Part shown: positions 1-9,119 of the stretch, piece by piece
Layout of the letters: every line of letters starts with the position of its first letter
How positions within the stretch are numbered: the first letter of the stretch is position 1
Origin: JAUYQR01 sp963822435
GTDB lineage: Bacteria; Pseudomonadota; Alphaproteobacteria; Rhodobacterales; Rhodobacteraceae
Reading direction: 5' to 3'
DNA: 64,000 nucleotides
NCBI GenBank assembly: GCA_963822435.1
Contig: CAWGHN010000004.1
Coordinates: 1,178,001-1,242,000, forward strand
The notes under the pieces: model-generated
Databases searched by the model: none
Told to the model about the DNA's origin: nothing
The model's input: only the letters and a program-made list of their open reading frames with translations
Position numbers and translations under genes: made by a program

Positions 1-426
1 GATCCGGATTTTGCGGTGCCGTTCGGCAAGGCGTCGATCCTGCGGGCTGGCGGCGATGTGACCATCGTGTCGTTCGGGATCGGGCTGACCTATTCGTTGC
101 AGGCGGCGGAAGAGCTGGCGAAGGACGGCATCAGTGCCGAGGTCATCAACCTGCGCACCTTGCGCCCGATCGACTATGACACGGTGCTGGCAAGCGTGAT
201 GAAGACCAACCGCTGCGTGACGGTGGAGGAAGGCTTCCCGGTGGGCGCCATCGGCAACCATATCGGCGCGGTCGTGATGAGCCGGGCGTTCGATTATCTG
301 GATGCGCCGGTGATCAACTGCACGGGCAAGGACGTGCCGATGCCCTACGCGGCCAACCTTGAAAAGCTGGCGCTGACGACCACCGCCGAGGTGATCGCCG
401 CCGTCAAATCCGTCTGCTACCGGTGA
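1..426 (+). CDS. pdhB: pyruvate dehydrogenase E1 component subunit beta (C-terminal part, cut by window edge)
   Basis: This is the C-terminal half of the E1-beta chain of the pyruvate dehydrogenase complex, which with E1-alpha decarboxylates pyruvate using thiamine diphosphate and passes the acetyl group to E2 lipoate. The frame is open from base 1, so the true start lies outside. What remains is the transketolase C-terminal domain: a beta-alpha-beta fold beginning at GDVTIVSFG, the segment VINLRTLRPID, and the stretch VTVEEGFPVGAIG, all typical of E1-beta. The lipoyl domain found at the N-terminus of the alphaproteobacterial protein is not in the window. It ends 9 bases before pdhC, so the two are probably one operon with pdhA upstream. 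Confidence 0.95.
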   Translation, partial: DPDFAVPFGKASILRAGGDVTIVSFGIGLTYSLQAAEELAKDGISAEVINLRTLRPIDYDTVLASVMKTNRCVTVEEGFPVGAIGNHIGAVVMSRAFDYLDAPVINCTGKDVPMPYAANLEKLALTTTAEVIAAVKSVCYR

Positions 427-435
427 GGTGAAGCC

Positions 436-1746
436 ATGGCTGTAGAAATCCTGATGCCCGCGCTGTCCCCGACGATGGAGGAAGGCACGCTGGCGAAATG
501 GCTGGTCAAGGAGGGGGATGCGGTCAAATCCGGCCAGATCCTTGCCGAGATCGAGACCGACAAGGCGACGATGGAGTTCGAGGCGGTTGACGAGGGGATC
601 GTCGGCAAGCTGCTGGTCGCCGAAGGCACGGCGGGGGTGAAGGTCAATACGCCCATCGCGGTGATGGTCGAGGAAGGCGAAAGCCTCAGTGCGGCCCCTG
701 CCCCGGCGAAGGCATCGGCGCCGGTGGCGGCCCCGGTGGCTGCGGCGGCTCCGGTCGTGGCGGCTGCGCCGGCCGCTGCCCCTGCGGGCCCGGTGGCGTC
801 TGGCGGCGCGCGGGTGTTCGCTTCGCCTCTGGCGCGGCGGATCGCGGCGGAAAAGGGGTTGGACCTGACGAAGGTTGCCGGGTCCGGCCCGCATGGGCGC
901 ATCGTGAAGGCCGATGTCGAGGGTGCCAAGCCTGCGGCGGCCCCGGTCGCGGCGGCGGCCCCTGCGGCAGCGGCCCCTGCCCCGGCGAAACCGGCGGCGG
1001 GCGGAATGCCAACCGGCATGTCTGCGGAAACCGTGATGAAGATGTATGCCGACCGTCCGTTCGAGGAAATTGCGCTGGACGGGATGCGCCGGACGATCGC
1101 GGCGCGGCTGACCGAGGCCAAGCAGACGATCCCGCATTTCTATCTGCGCCGCGAGGTGCGGCTGGATGCGCTGATGGCGTTCCGCGAGACGTTGAACAGG
1201 CAGCTTGAAGGCCGGGGCGTGAAGCTGTCGGTCAACGACTTCATCATCAAGGCCTGTGCGGCGGCGTTGCAGGCGGTGCCGAACGCCAATGCCGTCTGGG
1301 CGGGCGACCGGATGCTGCGGCTGAAACCGTCGGATGTGGCGGTCGCGGTGGCGGTGGAGGGTGGGCTGTTCACCCCGGTGCTGCGCGACGCCGAGAAGAA
1401 GTCGCTGTCGACGCTGTCGGCCGAGATGAAGGATCTGGCGGCGCGGGCAAAGTCGAAGAAGCTGGCGCCGCATGAGTATCAGGGCGGGTCGTTCGCGATT
1501 TCAAACCTTGGAATGATGGGGATCGAGAACTTTGACGCGGTGATCAACCCGCCGCATGGGTCGATCCTGGCGGTTGGCGCGGGCGTGAAGAAGCCGGTGG
1601 TGATGGCGGATGGCACAATCGGCGTGGCGACGGTGATGTCGATGACGCTGTCGGTGGACCACCGGGTGATCGACGGCGCCTTGGGGGCGGAATTCCTGAA
1701 GGCGGTGATCGAGGGCTTGGAAAACCCGATGGCGCTGTTGGCCTGA
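436..1746 (+). CDS. pdhC: pyruvate dehydrogenase E2, dihydrolipoamide acetyltransferase
   Basis: E2 core of the pyruvate dehydrogenase complex; it transfers acetyl groups from lipoyl-lysine to CoA. The 436-residue protein has one lipoyl domain at about residues 1-78 with the lipoylation motif ETDKATMEFE, an Ala/Pro-rich linker, an E3/E1 peripheral-subunit-binding domain at about 128-165 (SPLARRIAAEKG ... GSGPHGRIVKADV), a second Ala/Pro linker, and the catalytic domain from about 210. The catalytic motif DHRVIDG lies near residue 410, close to the C-terminus as usual. A GAGG-type ribosome binding site overlaps the pdhB stop region. A single lipoyl domain fits alphaproteobacteria, where E1-beta carries another. 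Confidence 0.97.
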   Translation: MAVEILMPALSPTMEEGTLAKWLVKEGDAVKSGQILAEIETDKATMEFEAVDEGIVGKLLVAEGTAGVKVNTPIAVMVEEGESLSAAPAPAKASAPVAAPVAAAAPVVAAAPAAAPAGPVASGGARVFASPLARRIAAEKGLDLTKVAGSGPHGRIVKADVEGAKPAAAPVAAAAPAAAAPAPAKPAAGGMPTGMSAETVMKMYADRPFEEIALDGMRRTIAARLTEAKQTIPHFYLRREVRLDALMAFRETLNRQLEGRGVKLSVNDFIIKACAAALQAVPNANAVWAGDRMLRLKPSDVAVAVAVEGGLFTPVLRDAEKKSLSTLSAEMKDLAARAKSKKLAPHEYQGGSFAISNLGMMGIENFDAVINPPHGSILAVGAGVKKPVVMADGTIGVATVMSMTLSVDHRVIDGALGAEFLKAVIEGLENPMALLA

Positions 1747-1755
1747 CCGGCGGAA

Positions 1756-1797
1756 GCGGGGGCTCAGACCCCCGCCCCCCTGGAGTACCTTTGAAAA
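1756..1797. repeat. dispersed palindromic repeat, possible bidirectional terminator
   Basis: A 7-bp inverted repeat (GCGGGGG / CCCCCGC, loop CTCAGA, 1756-1775) is followed by a C-run, TGGAGTACC and TTTGAAAAG. Read on the minus strand it begins with CTTTTCAAA and then a G-rich stem. The same arrangement recurs at 46321-46370. It lies between the convergent ends of pdhC and the CDP-alcohol phosphatidyltransferase gene, where it could end transcription, although it has no clean T-tract. Confidence 0.5.
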
Positions 1798-1828
1798 GAG
1801 CAGGCAGGGGGTCGGTTGGCCACCTGTT

Positions 1829-2467
1829 TCATTTGGCCTTCAGGGCCCGGATCAGGCGCCGGGAGCGCAGGGCGGCGGTGATTGCGGTGCCAGCGATGAT
1901 GACCCAGAGGGTGGCGGAGAGGGCCAAAGCTGGCGCGGTGAACGCGGCGATCAGCGTGCCGATGGTCACGGCGGCCATGCGCTGCGGCTTGGCCATCGGA
2001 CCGGAGAAATCCGGTGGCACGCCTTCGGCCCGGCCAAGTTCGCGGATGTAGGCGGTGGCAATGGCAAGGGCGGCGGCCAGAAATCCCAGCGCCGGGTTGC
2101 CCGCCGCGATGCCGGCCCCGCCAAGGAGGAGGAGGTCGGAGAGCCGGTCTGGCGCTTCGTTCCAGAACGGGCCGTCCTTTGTGCCCTGCCCGCCTTCGAC
2201 TGCGACCAGTCCGTCGATCAGGTTGCACACCAGCCGTGCCTGGCAGGCGGCGGCGGCTAGGATCAGCATCAGCGATTGCAGGACATTGGGCCCGATGGGC
2301 GACACGGCATAGCAGGCGGCGCCAAGTGCGGCGCTGGCAATGGAAAGCTGCGAGATCTGGTTGGGGCTGAGACCCCGCGCGACGGCCCTGACCGCAAGCG
2401 CCTTTGCCCAAGCGGAATTGCGCGAGGCCAGCGGGCGACGGGATGGCGGTTCGGCGCGGTCCGTCAT
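1829..2467 (-). CDS. CDP-alcohol phosphatidyltransferase family protein with degenerate motif
   Basis: A 212-residue integral membrane protein of the family that joins CDP-diacylglycerol to an alcohol (as PgsA, PssA). The start was chosen at 2467 because this ATG overlaps the upstream gene's stop (ATGA); the open frame continues upstream inside that gene. The family motif DGxxARx8Gx3Dx3D reads here as DG-LV-AV-x8-G-PFW-N-EAP-D (residues 85-107): the Arg is Val90 and the third Asp is Asn103. Hydrophobic segments lie near 45-80 and from 110 to the C-terminus. It is the last of three overlapping genes (acyltransferase, cytidylyltransferase, this one), resembling the E. coli ynbA-ynbB pairing. 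Substrate is unknown and activity is uncertain given the changed residues. Confidence 0.8.
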   Translation of the reverse strand: MTDRAEPPSRRPLASRNSAWAKALAVRAVARGLSPNQISQLSIASAALGAACYAVSPIGPNVLQSLMLILAAAACQARLVCNLIDGLVAVEGGQGTKDGPFWNEAPDRLSDLLLLGGAGIAAGNPALGFLAAALAIATAYIRELGRAEGVPPDFSGPMAKPQRMAAVTIGTLIAAFTAPALALSATLWVIIAGTAITAALRSRRLIRALKAK

Positions 2468-3405
2468 GTCACGGACCAGCCGTAGCGGGTGATGTGAAAG
2501 AAGATCGGCGCGGCGAAGATCACGCTGTCGAGCCGGTCGATGAACCCGCCGTGCCCGGCGATGAGGTGGCCCCAATCCTTGACCCCCCGGTCACGCTTGA
2601 TTGCAGACATGACAAGGCCGCCGAAGAACCCCATCAGCGTGAGGAGAAGGCACATTCCCAGGGCTTGCAGCATGGTGAAGGGCGTCATCCACCACAGGAG
2701 CGTGCCGACGGCTGTGGCGGTAAGCGAGCCGCCGACAAACCCCTCCCACGTCTTGGAGGGCGACAGGGTCGGGGCAATCGGGGTACGGCCGATCAGCTTG
2801 CCCCAGACATATTGCATCACGTCTGAAAGCTGTACGATGAAGATCAAGTAGGCGATGAGAATGACGTTCCGGCCCTCGAAACCGGGGATTTGCAGCGACA
2901 GGATCGCGGGAACGTGGCTGACGCAAAAAACGCAGACCATCAGCGCCCATTGCGTTTCGGAGATGCGGACGAGGAAATCCTTGGGGTTGCCGCGCAAGGC
3001 CGACAGGACCGGCAGCAACAGAAACACGTAGACCGGGATGAACACCGAATAGAGCCCGTACCAGTCAGTCAGCACCAGGTAATATTGCAGCGGCAGGACC
3101 AGAAAGAAGCAGGCCACCAGCGACCAGTGATCTTCGCGCGAGTGGGTGGTCAGGGTAAGGAATTCGCGCAGAGCCGCAAAGGAACAGAGCGCAAAAAGCA
3201 AGATCACGCCAGTGCGCCCTGCGAGGAACGCGATGGCGAGCAGGATCACCATCACCCACCATGCGTTGGTGCGCGCGATCAGATTGTCGATCATAGGGTT
3301 CGGCGCATCACCAAGCCGTAGCCGCAACAGCGTGCCGATGATCGAGGCAACCAGCAGGATCATCACGACCCCCGAAAGCAGCCAGATCAGGTGCGGGCTG
3401 GTCAT
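2464..3405 (-). CDS. phosphatidate cytidylyltransferase (CdsA family)
   Basis: Makes CDP-diacylglycerol from phosphatidate and CTP at the inner membrane. The 313-residue polytopic protein has the intact CDS signature near its C-terminus: SAIKRDRGVKDWG, then AGHGGFIDRLDS with the conserved HGG-x-x-DR. About eight hydrophobic segments are visible, starting at residues 5-25. It overlaps the acyltransferase upstream and the phosphatidyltransferase downstream by 4 bases each (ATGA), so the three are translationally coupled. Because the housekeeping cdsA is usually near other envelope genes, this copy may be an accessory, YnbB-like enzyme; that part is inference from context. Confidence 0.88.
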   Translation of the reverse strand: MTSPHLIWLLSGVVMILLVASIIGTLLRLRLGDAPNPMIDNLIARTNAWWVMVILLAIAFLAGRTGVILLFALCSFAALREFLTLTTHSREDHWSLVACFFLVLPLQYYLVLTDWYGLYSVFIPVYVFLLLPVLSALRGNPKDFLVRISETQWALMVCVFCVSHVPAILSLQIPGFEGRNVILIAYLIFIVQLSDVMQYVWGKLIGRTPIAPTLSPSKTWEGFVGGSLTATAVGTLLWWMTPFTMLQALGMCLLLTLMGFFGGLVMSAIKRDRGVKDWGHLIAGHGGFIDRLDSVIFAAPIFFHITRYGWSVT

Positions 3406-4046
3406 GATGCCGTGCTGCCCAACGCGAGAAGCGCCGCGGACGCACGGGCAAGGAAGGCATCCTTGGTCTCGCCCTCACCAATCCGCATAGGGGCGCCGAA
3501 AGTGAGGGTGCAGATCAGGGGAACCGGAATGATTTCTCCCTTTGGCATGACCTTGTTCAGGTTGGCGATCCAGACCGGAACAAGATCAACGGATGGTCGG
3601 CTGCGGGCAAGGTGGAACAATCCGGACTTGAACGGAAGCAGCCGTTCGTCCGAGACGTTGCGCTTGCCTTCGGGAAACAGGATCAGCGAGGCCCCCTGAT
3701 CCAGCGCCGCGACCATCTGGTCAACCGGGTCGGCGGTGCGGGCCTCGGGGCGGCGATCGATCAGGACGGCGTTGAAGACGTCGCGCCCGATGAACGCCCG
3801 CAACGGGGAGGTGAGCCAGTAGTCCAGTGCAGCCACGGGACGGGTCTGGCGGCGCAGCGGGGCGGGCAGGACCGTCCAGATCAGGACGAAGTCGCCGTTG
3901 GAGCAGTGGTTGGCATAGTAGACGCGCTGGCCGCGTTCCGGGGCGATTCCCTGCCAGATGGCGCGGGGCGCGGTGATGAACCGGGCAAACAGCGAAATCA
4001 CCTCGCCCATCGCCCACGCGGCCAGAGAGCGGAGGCTGACGCTCAC
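3402..4046 (-). CDS. 1-acyl-sn-glycerol-3-phosphate acyltransferase (PlsC-like)
   Basis: Predicted lysophospholipid acyltransferase that would supply phosphatidate to the CdsA-like gene next to it. The 214-residue protein has the acyltransferase block I HX4D (NHCSNGDFVL, about residues 46-55) and block III FPEGKRN (about 124-130), with a hydrophobic N-terminal segment for membrane attachment. It is first of the three overlapping lipid genes on the minus strand and follows cysE by 7 bases, so all four may share one transcript. The exact acyl acceptor cannot be read from sequence. Confidence 0.87.
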   Translation of the reverse strand: MSVSLRSLAAWAMGEVISLFARFITAPRAIWQGIAPERGQRVYYANHCSNGDFVLIWTVLPAPLRRQTRPVAALDYWLTSPLRAFIGRDVFNAVLIDRRPEARTADPVDQMVAALDQGASLILFPEGKRNVSDERLLPFKSGLFHLARSRPSVDLVPVWIANLNKVMPKGEIIPVPLICTLTFGAPMRIGEGETKDAFLARASAALLALGSTAS

Positions 4047-4053
4047 CGCAGCG

Positions 4054-4860
4054 TCATTTCGTTTTCAGGATCTGATCCATGGTCAGCGCCGGCTGCGCAC
4101 AGCCTGCCTTGCCGACGACCCGGGCCGGCACGCCCGCGACCGTTGTGTTGTGCGGCACATCCTCCAGCACCACTGAACCGGCCGCAATGCGCGAGCAGCG
4201 ACCGACGGTGATGTTGCCCAGCACCTTGGCACCCGCCCCGATCAGCACCCCATCACCGATCTTCGGGTGCCGGTCGCCGTCTTCCTTGCCGGTACCGCCA
4301 AGCGTGACCGAGTGCAGCATCGAGACGTTGTCCCCGACCACCGCCGTTTCACCGATGACGATGGAGTGGGCGTGGTCGATCATGATGCCCTTGCCGACGC
4401 GGGCGGCGGGGTGGATGTCGACGCCGAACGCCTCGGACACGCGCATCTGCACGAAATACGCAAGGTCGATCCGGCCAGTGCGCCACAGCCAATGCCCGAC
4501 ACGGTAGGCTTGGATGGCCTGATATCCCTTGAAAAAGAGGATCGGCTGCAAGAAGCGGTGGCACGCCGGATCGCGTTCGTAGACCGCCATCAGGTCAGAC
4601 CGAGCTGCGGCGCCAAGATCGGCGTCGCTGGCATAGGCTTCATCCGCGATTTCGCGCAGGATCTGCTCGCTCATCTCGCCGGAGGCGAGCTTCATCGAAA
4701 AGCGGTACGCCAGCGCCCGCTCCATCGACGAATGGTGCAACAGGCCCGAGTGGATCAGGCCGCCAAGCAGCGGTTCGGCGCGGATAGCCTCGACGGCTTC
4801 TTCGCAAACGCGCTGCCAGACGGGATCAATGCTGGAAACGCGTGGTTTGATTTCGGCCAT
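4054..4860 (-). CDS. cysE: serine O-acetyltransferase
   Basis: Catalyses acetyl-CoA plus L-serine to O-acetylserine, the first step of cysteine synthesis. The 268-residue protein has the alpha-helical SAT N-terminal domain (SSIDPVWQRVCEEAVEAIRAE, split here at 20 residues or fewer as SSIDPVWQRVCEEA) and a left-handed beta-helix of hexapeptide repeats from about residue 150. Diagnostic segments are DIHPAARVGKGIMIDHA, with the active-site Asp-His, and HPKIGDGVLIGAGAKVLGN. Length matches the family. It lies directly downstream of the GTA cluster and the small conserved gene, and 7 bases upstream of the lipid genes. Confidence 0.96.
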   Translation of the reverse strand: MAEIKPRVSSIDPVWQRVCEEAVEAIRAEPLLGGLIHSGLLHHSSMERALAYRFSMKLASGEMSEQILREIADEAYASDADLGAAARSDLMAVYERDPACHRFLQPILFFKGYQAIQAYRVGHWLWRTGRIDLAYFVQMRVSEAFGVDIHPAARVGKGIMIDHAHSIVIGETAVVGDNVSMLHSVTLGGTGKEDGDRHPKIGDGVLIGAGAKVLGNITVGRCSRIAAGSVVLEDVPHNTTVAGVPARVVGKAGCAQPALTMDQILKTK

Positions 4861-4915
4861 GCTGAAGCCTCCTGTTGCAGGCCTCTTTTACCATATCAAA
4901 AGACGCTGACGACCC

Positions 4916-5221
4916 TCAAAGTTGTGATGCCGGCAATCGCGCCGTGTAATGTGTCCGCAGGGCCTGCGCGGCGATGCACATCGCTTCCAGAAAGTCGGGG
5001 TCGTTGGCAACGGGTTCCGCAACTGGGCGCAGATACAGAACCCGGGCCATCAAGCTGCCATCGCCGAAGGTCGGATGGCAGCGGTGGGTCGCCTCGAAAT
5101 GCATCTGCGCTTCGGTCGCCTCGCGGATCAATCGCAGCGCAAGCGTCATGCGCCCAACCGCAGGAACGGGCATCAACGCCCGGGCCAGCAACAGAAGGTC
5201 AGCGGCAAGCGGTGTGCGCAT
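4916..5221 (-). CDS. small conserved hypothetical protein downstream of the GTA cluster
   Basis: A 101-residue protein starting MRTPLAADLLLLARALM. The start at 5221 was chosen because this ATG lies one base after the g15 stop (TGACATG), which suggests translational coupling; an open frame extends upstream within g15 but would overlap it for over 200 bases. The protein is mostly helical, soluble, and contains the motif EATHRCHPTFGDGSLM near residues 43-58 and a conserved-looking C-terminus with MCIAAQALRTHYTAR. No catalytic motif was recognised. Its position suggests co-transcription with the GTA genes, but a role in GTA production is only inferred. Confidence 0.75.
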   Translation of the reverse strand: MRTPLAADLLLLARALMPVPAVGRMTLALRLIREATEAQMHFEATHRCHPTFGDGSLMARVLYLRPVAEPVANDPDFLEAMCIAAQALRTHYTARLPASQL

Positions 5222-5222
5222 G

Positions 5223-8200
5223 TCATGCTGAAACCGCGATAGTGCGAAATGGGCCGGGGCCAAAGCGGCTTGAAACCTGCGCCACCGCAACGTCGAATGG
5301 CCCCACCACCCCATCCGCAGCCTGCATCGCGGCGGAATAGACGAAAAGCGGTGCGGCACTGGCGTATTCCGCCCGGATCGTCGGCCCTTGCTGGATGCGC
5401 AGCACATAGGCCTCTGCGTCTTCGCCCAACGGCACCTCGGTGACTTGCCAGCCATCACCGTCGATCCGTGTTCTGCGTTTCCAATCGAGCGTCACGTTCC
5501 CTGCGTCAGTTCTTTGCCGCAGATGCGACACCGGATAGGGCCGCAGACCGATGCCGTCGAAAGCCTCGATCCGCAGCGTCACGTTCGGATCGTCAACCCC
5601 CCGCGCGGTCCCGCCAATCCGGTAATACCGGGCAAGACCACGCGCCGACAGCGGCACGTCGATCTGGGTCAGCGCAAGGTCCAGCAGAACAACCGTGCTG
5701 CCAACCGGCCATTCGGCGGGCATGATGCCGTCGGTGCCTTGCTGCCCGCGCAACCGCAAGCTCACCTCGTAGGTGTCTGGCGCAACAATCTGGGACGACA
5801 CGAACTGAAACACCTCCCAGTTGCCCGAGCTTCCGTCACCGATCGCCATCGCATTCGCACCGTTCAGCACCGAAAGCTCACTTGCCGACGCCAGAGTGCC
5901 GCCCGAAAGCCTGATGCGCAGCGGCGCGCCGCGATCCCACACCCCCGGCGATGCGGCCAGCAACGGAGACTCGGTGACACCGGTCACGGCGGGTGCCGCG
6001 ACCAGCCGGTTCAACTCGTATCCCGCGTCCTCGGCAGCCGACCAGACCGCCACCGAACCCGGCCAGGGCGAAGCCGCAACAGCGATATGCGGGGCGTGCG
6101 CAACCTCGTCACCGGTCAGCAAGGGCAGGTCCAGAAAGTAGGGCAACACCGGCACCGGGGGCACAAACGGGCGCAGACGATAGTCTTCCTCGGCGCTTTC
6201 ACCCGGCAGATAAAGCCCGGGCTCGACGCGGACCGCATCAATCACCTGTGCTTCGGCCTGATCCACCCGGTCCACCCGGTAACGCCGGCCAAGATAGCCG
6301 ACGACATCGCCCGCCCCCACGGCCAGCCGCGATTTTGGCAAGGCGAACCGCGCGCTGTCGCGGGCAACGCGGGCCTCGGCCAACCACCGTTCCACGGTGG
6401 CGCGGCCATCCGCTTTGGTCAGTGCAATCGCGATGTCGGTCTGCGAAACGCCGCGGGCTTCTTCGTTGGGAAAACGCCCCTCGACGCTGCGCACCTCGTA
6501 ACTGCCTTGCGCATCGACATACCCAAGCCGCACTTGCCCCGCAGTCTCGGCCTCGGACCCGCGCGACGTCTCGAATGTGCCATCAAGGTCGCTGACAATG
6601 GCAAGCTCGTCCGGCGTGATTTCTGCGCTGATCCTGCCGGTCCGGTTGCGAAACTGCAGCACGCCGTCGCGTTCGACCACATCGAACCCAAGCGTCAGCA
6701 TCAGCGGCTGCAGCGCCGCGCGGGCCGTCGACACGTCGCTTTGCAGGTAGCCGCGCACCAATCCGTAAAGCGCGTCGACGTCCACGGCAGTGATGCCCGA
6801 AGCGGCGCAGATCTCCCGCACGACCGTTGCCAAGGGCTGGTTTGTCGCCCGCCCGTTCAGCCAGTGTCCACGCGAATAGTTGCCGCCATCGCTCCAGATT
6901 TCGGTCTGGCCGGGAAACTCCGGGAACGGTCGCGCGTCCCACGCCCAGACATGGGCGCGGTCCATGTCCACCATCTTGGCCTCGTAAAGCGGCGAGACCG
7001 GGTTATTGGCGGGATCGGCCCAGAACTCCGCCATCGCCAGCAGATACTGCATCTGCACAAGGTCATCACGGCGGCCGCTTGAATACTTCGGCAACCCGGA
7101 TTCCGACGATTTCGCGTCAATGAAACGGTTCGGCTGGTTGGTGCCCTTGTCGACCGCGGCACAGCCATATTCGGTGAACCGGAACGGCTTTGATTGCGGC
7201 ACCCACGCCGTCGGTTGCGCTGCGCGCACCCCACCCGGCCGGTCGAAATGCGCGTTCGACCACCAGGATTTCAGATCCTTGTAGCGAAACACCCACGGCT
7301 CGCCATACGCGCCATCGCGGATCGGCAAGCGGCGTTGCGCCGCCTCGCCTTCGGGGCTGTCGTAAAACCACTCGCCGCCCTCGCCCCCCGTGATGTTCGC
7401 CTTCAGGTAGGCAAGGTTGTAGATCGAGCCCCACGCCGCATCCGCGTGATCGTCTCCGTCGCGCCAATCCGAGGCGGGCATGTAGTTGTCAATCGCAACG
7501 AAGTCGATGTTGGCATCGGCCCACAGGGGATCAAGGTGGAAATACACATCTGCCCCAGTGTGATAGCCGAAATATTCAGACCAGTCGGCGGCATAGCTGA
7601 TCTTGACCGTCGGCCCAAGGATGCTGCGCACATCGGCGGCAAGCGACCGAAGCGCCTGCACCGCCGGGAACGCATCCGCCGCGTCCCGGATCTGCGTCAA
7701 CGACCGCATTTCCGATCCGATGCAGAACGCGTCGACCCCACCGGCCACGGCGCAAAGTTTCGCGTTGTGCAGGATGAACCGCCGATAGCTCCATTCGTTC
7801 GGCCCGGAATAGCTGATCACATCGCCTGCCGCGCTGAAGTGGGCGGGCTGCGCGGTGCCGAAAAACGCGGCCACCTCGGCTGCGGCGGCGGCGGTGCGGT
7901 CCGGCGTGCCCGCTTGCCCGGGGGCCACCGACAGCGTCACCCGCCCGCGCCAAGGCAGGGCGGGCTGACCGACAGACCCGCTCCACGGATCGGGCAGACT
8001 GTTGCCACCAAGCTGATCCATCAACATGAAGGGATAGATCATCGCCTCCTGGCCCTTGGCCTTGATCGCCCGGATCGCCTCGATCACCGAGGCATCCGCC
8101 GGGGTGCCACCGTAAACCGACCGCCCGTCGACCTTCGGCACCTCGACCGCAGCCGACCGCGCAATGCCCCCGGCGCGCCACGCCATCCCCACGCCGTCAC

Positions 8201-9116
8201 GCACCGTCTGCTCAACCTTTGGCCGCACCGTGCATGATCCGCAGCGAAGATCGTCGCCAAACCAGGATACGATCAGCGACACCGATCCGCACCCCGGCAA
8301 CTCTTCGCCCAACTGTTCCAGACTGGTCGCAAAATCGGTCAACCCGGACGGAGAATGGACGTTCGCGGTCCGGTTCCGGCCCGGCGCTTCAGCATAATGC
8401 ACCGGCGTCGTCGCCAGGCCGTACTCCCCCGTCCCCGGTATAAGCGCAACCGCCCGAATCGCCCCGTTTAACGTGGCCGACGGGTCAACCGACGGTCCCT
8501 GTGCGGCGCGCATGACTTCAAAGTTGAATTGCGGCACACGGTTGCCATAGGCCGCCAATTCCAGATCCTCGATCACCACATAGGCCAGACCGCGATAGGC
8601 CGGCGCCTGTCCGGCACCCTCGACCGCCTCGATCTTGGGGTCAGGCATCTGCGCCTCGCTGCCCACATAGACCCGCAGGTTGAGGTCGCGCGGCGAGATT
8701 TCGTTGCCGTCCGCCCAGATCCGCCCAACTCGCAGGATTTCGCCCTCACAAAGCGCAATCGCAAGACTGACGGAATAGCTGTATTCATTCACCTGCGGCT
8801 TGGGCGCGCCTTTCCCGCTGCGTCGCCGCTGCACGGATTCGCTGAATTGCGTCGCCCAGATCACCTGCCCCGGCAGGCGCATCCGGCCCCACACCTGGCC
8901 GATGGCCGCGCCTTCGCCCGCCCCGGTCAGCCGCAACCTGTCCAACCGCCCGACATCCACCGGGTCCGAGCCCGCCCCAAGGATGCGTTGGTCGATCACC
9001 CTGCCCAGCGTCGCCCCGACCGCCCGGCCGATCACCGCGCCAGACAGGCCAAGAACCGCACCGCCAAAACCGGACCCGATGGCCGCACCGGCCGCAGACA
9101 AAAGAAGAGTGGCCAT
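5223..9116 (-). CDS. orfg15: GTA host-specificity/baseplate megatron protein (orfg15)
   Basis: The largest GTA tail protein, 1297 residues, corresponding to RcGTA g15 (the 'megatron' at the tail tip that contacts the host envelope). The N-terminus is Ala/Gly-rich and hydrophobic (residues 1-40). Residues about 390-720 form the GTA TIM-barrel/glycoside-hydrolase-like region, with segments ISYAADWSEYFGYH and FRFTEYGCAAVDKG, the latter carrying a plausible catalytic Glu. The middle region (VFRYKDLKSWWS, about 610) and C-terminal phage-tail beta domains follow. It lies 3 bases after g14 and one base before the small gene that ends the cluster. Length agrees with other Rhodobacterales g15 proteins. 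Confidence 0.95.
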   Translation of the reverse strand: MATLLLSAAGAAIGSGFGGAVLGLSGAVIGRAVGATLGRVIDQRILGAGSDPVDVGRLDRLRLTGAGEGAAIGQVWGRMRLPGQVIWATQFSESVQRRRSGKGAPKPQVNEYSYSVSLAIALCEGEILRVGRIWADGNEISPRDLNLRVYVGSEAQMPDPKIEAVEGAGQAPAYRGLAYVVIEDLELAAYGNRVPQFNFEVMRAAQGPSVDPSATLNGAIRAVALIPGTGEYGLATTPVHYAEAPGRNRTANVHSPSGLTDFATSLEQLGEELPGCGSVSLIVSWFGDDLRCGSCTVRPKVEQTVRDGVGMAWRAGGIARSAAVEVPKVDGRSVYGGTPADASVIEAIRAIKAKGQEAMIYPFMLMDQLGGNSLPDPWSGSVGQPALPWRGRVTLSVAPGQAGTPDRTAAAAAEVAAFFGTAQPAHFSAAGDVISYSGPNEWSYRRFILHNAKLCAVAGGVDAFCIGSEMRSLTQIRDAADAFPAVQALRSLAADVRSILGPTVKISYAADWSEYFGYHTGADVYFHLDPLWADANIDFVAIDNYMPASDWRDGDDHADAAWGSIYNLAYLKANITGGEGGEWFYDSPEGEAAQRRLPIRDGAYGEPWVFRYKDLKSWWSNAHFDRPGGVRAAQPTAWVPQSKPFRFTEYGCAAVDKGTNQPNRFIDAKSSESGLPKYSSGRRDDLVQMQYLLAMAEFWADPANNPVSPLYEAKMVDMDRAHVWAWDARPFPEFPGQTEIWSDGGNYSRGHWLNGRATNQPLATVVREICAASGITAVDVDALYGLVRGYLQSDVSTARAALQPLMLTLGFDVVERDGVLQFRNRTGRISAEITPDELAIVSDLDGTFETSRGSEAETAGQVRLGYVDAQGSYEVRSVEGRFPNEEARGVSQTDIAIALTKADGRATVERWLAEARVARDSARFALPKSRLAVGAGDVVGYLGRRYRVDRVDQAEAQVIDAVRVEPGLYLPGESAEEDYRLRPFVPPVPVLPYFLDLPLLTGDEVAHAPHIAVAASPWPGSVAVWSAAEDAGYELNRLVAAPAVTGVTESPLLAASPGVWDRGAPLRIRLSGGTLASASELSVLNGANAMAIGDGSSGNWEVFQFVSSQIVAPDTYEVSLRLRGQQGTDGIMPAEWPVGSTVVLLDLALTQIDVPLSARGLARYYRIGGTARGVDDPNVTLRIEAFDGIGLRPYPVSHLRQRTDAGNVTLDWKRRTRIDGDGWQVTEVPLGEDAEAYVLRIQQGPTIRAEYASAAPLFVYSAAMQAADGVVGPFDVAVAQVSSRFGPGPFRTIAVSA

Positions 9117-9119
9117 AGA

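Noticed and set aside
4861..4915. cysE riboswitch or T-box
   Set aside because: Only 55 bases separate cysE from the preceding gene and no such structure was seen.
5388..7082. 564-codon plus-strand open frame inside the GTA g15 region
   Set aside because: It is the reverse-strand shadow of g15, Arg/His/Pro-rich without any recognisable fold, and arises from high GC at third positions.
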